Below, one piece after another: positions 4,956-8,727 of a DNA stretch of 8,727 nucleotides. Source of the DNA: an uncultured Clostridia bacterium (GTDB taxonomy: Bacteria > Bacillota > Clostridia > TANB77 > CAG-508); assembly GCA_944393755.1 (NCBI GenBank), contig CALYBF010000055.1, positions 1 through 8,727 of the forward strand, in the 5' to 3' direction. The position numbers and the translations under genes are program-made. Every line of letters starts with the position of its first letter. Within the stretch, counting starts at the first letter, position 1. The notes below the pieces were generated by a model. It saw only the letters and a program-made list of their open reading frames with translations. It searched no databases and had not been told where the DNA came from.

Positions 4956-5507
4956 ATGTATAGTAGAAAATATAAAGGAAGAAGTTTATTAGAATGGGTA
5001 GATAATTATGTATTAGTAGATATAGAAACAACAGGCTTATCACCAAGAGAGTGTGAGATAATAGAAATAGGAGCAATAAAAGTAAAAGAAAATAAAATAA
5101 TAGATACATTTGATACATTACTAAAAATAGATGGAAGATTACCATATTTCATAACCAAATTAACAGGAATAACAAATGAAATGCTAGAAGAGGGAATAGA
5201 GCAAGAAAAGGCTTTAGAAGAATTCGTAAAGTTTACAGGAAAAGAAATAATAATGGGGCATAATGTTAATTTTGATATAAACTTTATTTATGATAAGTGC
5301 AAAGACTATTTAAACTATAATTTAAATAATGATTTTGTAGATACAATGAGAATAGCAAAACACATACTTCCAGATGTTAGAAATTATAAATTAGGAACAT
5401 TAGCAGATTATTTTGATGTAGACTATAGAAATGCGCATAGAGGTTTAACAGATGTTGAGATAACATATGAAGTATATAATAAAATGAAAGAATTAGCTGA
5501 AAAATAA
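4956..5507 (+). CDS. DEDDh 3'-5' exonuclease (DnaQ/PolC proofreading-like)
   Basis: The product has 183 residues, a single exonuclease domain without a polymerase. It carries the three Exo motifs of the DnaQ-like superfamily: VDIETTG (D22, E24), GHNVNFDINF (D107) and HRGLTDVEIT (H161, D166). The histidine in the third motif marks the DEDDh subgroup, which removes nucleotides from 3' ends using two metal ions. The spacing resembles the exonuclease domain of PolC of low-GC Gram-positives, and such stand-alone proteins are common in these bacteria. Its exact role, DNA repair or RNA trimming, cannot be told from sequence. It starts at ATG 4956 with an ideal GGAGG. It is the first gene of an operon, 17 bases before the rsgA start. 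Confidence 0.85.
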   Translation: MYSRKYKGRSLLEWVDNYVLVDIETTGLSPRECEIIEIGAIKVKENKIIDTFDTLLKIDGRLPYFITKLTGITNEMLEEGIEQEKALEEFVKFTGKEIIMGHNVNFDINFIYDKCKDYLNYNLNNDFVDTMRIAKHILPDVRNYKLGTLADYFDVDYRNAHRGLTDVEITYEVYNKMKELAEK

Positions 5508-5524
5508 AAGAAATGGAGAAATAT

Positions 5525-6415
5525 ATGAGAGGTATTATAATAGAAAATATTTCAAATCTATATAAAGTAAAAACAGAAGAAGGTATTGTATATGAAGCGA
5601 ATGCTAGAGGTAAATTTAAAAAAGATGATATAACACCAGTAGTTGGGGATTTTGTCGAGTGCGAAGTTGTAAAAGAAGATAAAGAAAAAGATAGAGTTAG
5701 TATTGATAAAATATTAGACAGAAAAGTATATATAAAAAGACCTAAAATAGCAAATATAAGCCAGATAGTATTAGTCGTATCTAGCAAACACCCAAAACCA
5801 GATTTATTAATGCTTGATAAACAACTAGCTTTTATAGAATATTTAGGTATAAAAGCATTAATCGTCTTAAATAAAACAGATTTAGATAAAGAAAAAACTT
5901 TTAAACAAATAAAAAATGTTTATGAAAAAATTGGATATAAAGTATTAGAAACAGAAGCTAAAGAAGGTGTAGGAATTAAAGAGTTAAAAAAAGAACTTTT
6001 AAATAATACAAATGTTTTTTCAGGGAATTCAGGAGTAGGAAAATCAACACTAATAAACGCAATATTTGATAAAGATGTAACATTAGAAGGAGAAATTAGC
6101 AAAAAAACTAAAAGAGGAAAAAATACAACTACATATACTAGACTATATGAAATAGATAAAAATACTTTTATTGCAGACACACCAGGTTTTTCAACATTTG
6201 ATATTTCAGAAATAGAAAGTAAAGATTTATGTTTATATTTTAAAGAATTTAGAAAACATATAAATGATTGTGAATTTGTAGGGTGTACGCATATTAAAGA
6301 AGAAAATTGTGGAATAAAAAATGCTATAAAAGAAGGAAAAATAGAACAAGAAAGATATGATAGATTTTGTAAAATTTATAATGAATTAAAAGAAAAGGAG
6401 AAGAGAAAATGGTAG
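5525..6415 (+). CDS. rsgA: Ribosome small subunit-dependent GTPase A
   Basis: A 296-residue GTPase that assists late maturation of the 30S ribosomal subunit. The N-terminal part (about 1-65) is the OB-fold region. The GTPase motifs come in the permuted order that defines the family: NKTD (116-119) first, then the P-loop GNSGVGKST (167-175), then DTPGF (from 218). A C-terminal zinc site follows with C249, C254, H256 and C262 in CEFVGCTHIKEENC. ATG 5525 is preferred to the in-frame ATG at 5513: GGAG at 5515-5518 lies six bases before 5525, whereas 5513 has no binding site, and MRGIIIENI matches the usual start of RsgA. The last seven bases overlap the next gene, so the two are probably translationally coupled. 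Confidence 0.93.
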   Translation: MRGIIIENISNLYKVKTEEGIVYEANARGKFKKDDITPVVGDFVECEVVKEDKEKDRVSIDKILDRKVYIKRPKIANISQIVLVVSSKHPKPDLLMLDKQLAFIEYLGIKALIVLNKTDLDKEKTFKQIKNVYEKIGYKVLETEAKEGVGIKELKKELLNNTNVFSGNSGVGKSTLINAIFDKDVTLEGEISKKTKRGKNTTTYTRLYEIDKNTFIADTPGFSTFDISEIESKDLCLYFKEFRKHINDCEFVGCTHIKEENCGIKNAIKEGKIEQERYDRFCKIYNELKEKEKRKW

Positions 6416-7086
6416 AAGTATCAACATCAATACTTTCAATGAAAGAAAAAGAAGAAAGTAAAACAATAATGGGGCTAGAAATAGCAAAAACAGATTATTT
6501 CCATATAGATGTAATGGACGGTAAATTTGTTTCAAAAAACACATATGATAAAATGATAGAATATAGTTCATATATAAAAAGAATATCAAACTTACCGCTT
6601 GATGTCCATTTAATGGTAGAAGATGTAAGAGGAGCAATAGATGATTTTTTATCATTTGAACCAAATATTATAACTTTTCATTTAGAAGCAATTAAAAACA
6701 GTGATAAAGAAAAGAAAAAAGAAGAAATATTAAATATAATAAAATATATAAAAGAAAATAATTGTAAAGTTGGTATAGCAATAAAACCAGATACAAAAAT
6801 AGAAGAAGTTTACGAATTTTTACCATATATACATATGTGTTTAATAATGACTGTAGAACCAGGTAAAGGTGGGCAAGAGTTAATAGAAACAACAATTGGT
6901 AAAATTAAGACTCTAAAAAAATATATAGATGAAAATGATATAGAAATAGATATAGAAGTAGATGGTGGAATTAATTTGGCAACTGCAAATAAAGTAAAAG
7001 AAGCGGGAGCAAATATATTAGTTTCAGGAACTGCAATTTTAATGGCAAAAGATTATAAATTAATAATTGATGAACTAAAAAAATAA
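6409..7086 (+). CDS. rpe: Ribulose-phosphate 3-epimerase
   Basis: A 225-residue TIM-barrel enzyme that interconverts ribulose 5-phosphate and xylulose 5-phosphate in the pentose phosphate pathway. Visible motifs are STSILS at the N terminus, HIDVMDGKFV (H32, D34, D37), DVHLMVE (H67), MTVEPGKGGQ (VEPGKGGQ 149-156) and EVDGGIN (D185). H32, D34, H67 and D185 correspond to the metal-binding residues, with D34 and D185 as the acid/base pair. The SILSAD motif is altered, as SILSMK, and the usual VxPGFGGQ reads VEPGKGGQ, a variant form of the family; a related sugar-phosphate epimerase is therefore possible. ATG 6409 has AAGGAG eight bases upstream and overlaps the rsgA stop by seven bases. The rsgA-rpe order is conserved in many Bacillota. 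Confidence 0.87.
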   Translation: MVEVSTSILSMKEKEESKTIMGLEIAKTDYFHIDVMDGKFVSKNTYDKMIEYSSYIKRISNLPLDVHLMVEDVRGAIDDFLSFEPNIITFHLEAIKNSDKEKKKEEILNIIKYIKENNCKVGIAIKPDTKIEEVYEFLPYIHMCLIMTVEPGKGGQELIETTIGKIKTLKKYIDENDIEIDIEVDGGINLATANKVKEAGANILVSGTAILMAKDYKLIIDELKK

Positions 7087-7090
7087 AGCT

Positions 7091-7130
7091 AAAAATAAAA
7101 CCCTTAAATAATTTTAAGAGTTTTATTTTT
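7091..7130. terminator. Bidirectional terminator between rpe and the bactofilin-like gene
   Basis: Arms 7091-7108 and 7113-7130 form a long stem with one C/A mismatch and loop TAAT. The A-run on one side and T-run on the other let it work in both directions, as expected between two convergent genes. Confidence 0.85.
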
Positions 7131-7138
7131 TATGTCTG

Positions 7139-8374
7139 TTATTTACTTTCTTTTTTTGTAGATGTATTCTTAGCTTTTTTTACTTTTTCTGTTTTTTCTT
7201 TTTTAGTATCAGTACTAGAAAAATCTTTTTTTCTGGTAGAAGGTAAGATATTATTAACTAAAATACCAATACCTAAAATAGCTACAATTAAACTTAATAT
7301 ATTTCCAACAAATGGTATTAAACAAATAAGCCATATAACAGCAGATGTAATTATTAATATGCCAAGTGTTCCTACTTTATTTTCTACTTTTAATTTATTT
7401 GCAAATAAGTTAGTTAAACTTATAACAAAAATGGCTGAACCTAACATACAAATAAGTAGTAGTAAAACAATTCCTATCATTGCAATGGTAGATGTTATAG
7501 TAATTAACATTAAAATTGCAGATATAACAATAACAACAAAAGGTGTTAAAATTCCTAAACCGATTGATGAAGGTAATTTTTTAGTAAGAACTAAATGGGT
7601 ACGGCTCAAGAATTTAGGTGATAACCATAAGCATAATAACCATATAATAATTACTGTTACTAAAAATCTACCTAAAGCTAAAAGATAATTTCCTATTGTA
7701 GGTGAAGTCTCTTTTGCTTCAGTATAATTTATAGTACCTTTTACTACACCTTCAGGTATTGAAAGTTCAGTTTTAGCAGTATAATTTAAGTTACCAGCAA
7801 TTGTACCTTGTTGAGTAGTTTGGTTTTCTTCATTTGAAATTGTTTCAAATAAAATATTATTTGTTGTAATATAAGCATTTCTTCCAACAACACCAGATAT
7901 TTTGAAATCTTCTGAAGATGTTCTAACATCACGATAAACATATCCAGAAATATTAATATTTGTAGATGATGCATATAAATCATAAACAACGCCATTAACA
8001 TTTAATGTATTAGCTATTGTAAATAAATTGCTAAATACATATCCGCCATTATTTACATTAACAGTTCTTGCTATAATAAAAGCATCTCCACCTATCTGAG
8101 AATTTATATTAACAGTATCTGCAAAAACAAATAGATTTCCATCTACTATGTAATCAATTGTTATTTCAGTACCTGTTAAATATACATCTCTATCTTTATA
8201 ATTGTTTTGAGTTGTTGTTTGTTGGTTTGCATTTTCTACATTAGCTTGTTCTTCATTAGATGTTGTAACTGCTTCTCCAGGTGCTTCGTTATCTTCTGCA
8301 TTAACAAATGGAGCTATGAAAAATAAAATAACAAGCATAATTAAAACAATTATTTTAAATCTGTTTTTTAACAT
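7139..8374 (-). CDS. Membrane-anchored, secreted bactofilin-like (polymer-forming) protein
   Basis: A 411-residue envelope protein in four parts. Residues 1-26 are a Sec signal peptide ending APFVNA. Residues 27-60 are a Gln/Asn/Thr/Glu-rich linker. Residues 61-218 hold short repeated turns (VDGNLFVFADTVNINSQIGG and similar), as in the right-handed beta-helix of bactofilins. Residues 228-376 hold about five hydrophobic segments (near 228-252, 274-296, 298-322, 336-354, 356-376), followed by a Lys-rich tail (382-411). This predicts the beta-helix outside the cell and the basic tail inside. Classical bactofilins are cytoplasmic and lack these parts; the combined architecture is known in Bacillota as polymer-forming cytoskeletal family proteins. 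Function is unknown, perhaps surface scaffolding. The start has an excellent AGGAGG at 8387-8382. It forms a single-gene unit. Confidence 0.82.
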   Translation of the reverse strand: MLKNRFKIIVLIMLVILFFIAPFVNAEDNEAPGEAVTTSNEEQANVENANQQTTTQNNYKDRDVYLTGTEITIDYIVDGNLFVFADTVNINSQIGGDAFIIARTVNVNNGGYVFSNLFTIANTLNVNGVVYDLYASSTNINISGYVYRDVRTSSEDFKISGVVGRNAYITTNNILFETISNEENQTTQQGTIAGNLNYTAKTELSIPEGVVKGTINYTEAKETSPTIGNYLLALGRFLVTVIIIWLLCLWLSPKFLSRTHLVLTKKLPSSIGLGILTPFVVIVISAILMLITITSTIAMIGIVLLLLICMLGSAIFVISLTNLFANKLKVENKVGTLGILIITSAVIWLICLIPFVGNILSLIVAILGIGILVNNILPSTRKKDFSSTDTKKEKTEKVKKAKNTSTKKESK

Positions 8375-8412
8375 TAAAATCCCTCCTAAAAAATTTTATT
8401 TAATATGATAAA

Positions 8413-8441
8413 AATATATAACTTAAATAAATTTTTGTCAA
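8413..8441 (-). promoter_or_regulatory. Promoter of the bactofilin-like gene
   Basis: On the minus strand TTGACA (8441-8436) and TATATT (8418-8413) are separated by 17 bases, about 40 bases before the start codon. Confidence 0.75.
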
Positions 8442-8521
8442 TGAAAAAATAAAACTTTACAAATTTATTACAAAAAAACGAAAAACAATAAAAAAATGAG
8501 GAATATTATTATAGTAAAAGA

Positions 8522-8538
8522 CTAGAAAATATTTCTAG
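8522..8538 (-). terminator. Probable terminator of the Rpn-like gene
   Basis: CTAGAAA-ATA-TTTCTAG is a perfect 7-bp dyad starting 10 bases after the stop codon at 8549. On the minus strand it is followed by TCTTTTAC. The stem is AT-rich and the T-run short, so it is a moderate candidate. Confidence 0.5.
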
Positions 8539-8548
8539 CCTTCTAAAA

Positions 8549-8727
8549 TCACAATTTTTTAATTTCATCTATAGATAACCCTGTTATTTCTGATATTTCT
8601 TCTAAGGTTATATTTTTTTGTTTTAATTTTTTAGCAATTTCTTTTTCTTTGTTTATTTCACCTAATTTTTGACCTTGTTCTAGTCCTTCATTATATCCAT
8701 CGGTTTTAGTGGTATTCATTTCTAGTA
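8549..8727 (-). CDS. Rpn / PD-(D/E)XK transposase-like protein, C-terminal end (partial)
   Basis: The last 58 residues of a protein that starts beyond the window. A charged stretch DGYNEGLEQGQKLGEINKEK leads into IAKKLKQKNITLEEISEITG and ends LSIDEIKKL. This Gly/Glu/Lys-rich repeat plus short helix-turn-helix tail is characteristic of Rpn-family recombination-promoting nucleases and putative transposases (PDDEXK_2 type) in Bacillota. The nuclease core is outside the window, so activity cannot be judged. These genes are often multicopy and strain-variable. Confidence 0.75.
   Translation of the reverse strand, partial: LEMNTTKTDGYNEGLEQGQKLGEINKEKEIAKKLKQKNITLEEISEITGLSIDEIKKL

Noticed and set aside
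5513..5524. ATG 5513 as the rsgA start
   Set aside because: It has no ribosome binding site upstream, and its own bases form part of the GGAG that serves ATG 5525.
7091..7130. Stem-loop as a CRISPR repeat or attachment site
   Set aside because: It is a single long hairpin with T-runs on both strands between convergent genes, the usual form of a bidirectional terminator. No repeat-spacer array occurs in the window.

Overview
The window is AT-rich, with short intergenic gaps, strong AGGAGG-type ribosome binding sites and TTGACA/TATAAT promoters. TGA is used as a stop. This points to a low-GC Bacillota, probably an anaerobic Clostridia-like lineage; the species cannot be named from the sequence.

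Layout: the 3' end of ileS (1-239); a small repeat element (240-326); three stacked palindromes and an unrecognised 100-aa gene (443-745) with a terminator; metK from its own promoter (896-2006); a second copy of the repeat element (2004-2088); a DUF1836 regulator gene on the minus strand (2086-2610) divergent from a long-chain acyl-CoA ligase (2727-4450); a phage-type DUF1064 nuclease gene (minus, 4464-4817) divergent from an exonuclease-rsgA-rpe operon (4956-7086); a membrane-anchored bactofilin-like protein gene (minus, 7139-8374); and the 3' end of an Rpn/PD-(D/E)XK transposase-like gene (minus, 8549-8727).

The outstanding observation is that metK and the acyl-CoA ligase are each intact proteins except for +1 frameshifts, one in metK and two in the ligase. 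All three sites have the same form: ATG, then CTT or TTC, then CGG, then T or A. Skipping the C of CGG restores the frame and supplies a family-conserved glycine (GGT or GGA) each time. By eye, these are the only three in-frame CGG codons in the whole window, about 2,500 codons. The same ATG-CTT context followed by CGT (1719-1727), and a second CTT-CGT (3496-3501), are read with no shift. This suggests that CGG is unassigned or poorly decoded here and triggers +1 frameshifting (or four-base decoding as glycine), in genes that include the normally essential metK. A context-dependent sequencing artefact is the main competing explanation.

A second unexplained structure is the pair of ~86-bp elements with terminal inverted repeats, sitting exactly at the stop codons of ileS and metK. 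The metK copy also supplies the stop codon of the convergent DUF1836 gene. The two copies differ by paired changes that preserve their stems.

The genes otherwise cover housekeeping functions: translation (ileS, rsgA), SAM synthesis, pentose phosphate metabolism, fatty acid activation and the cell envelope, with two mobile or phage-associated genes among them.
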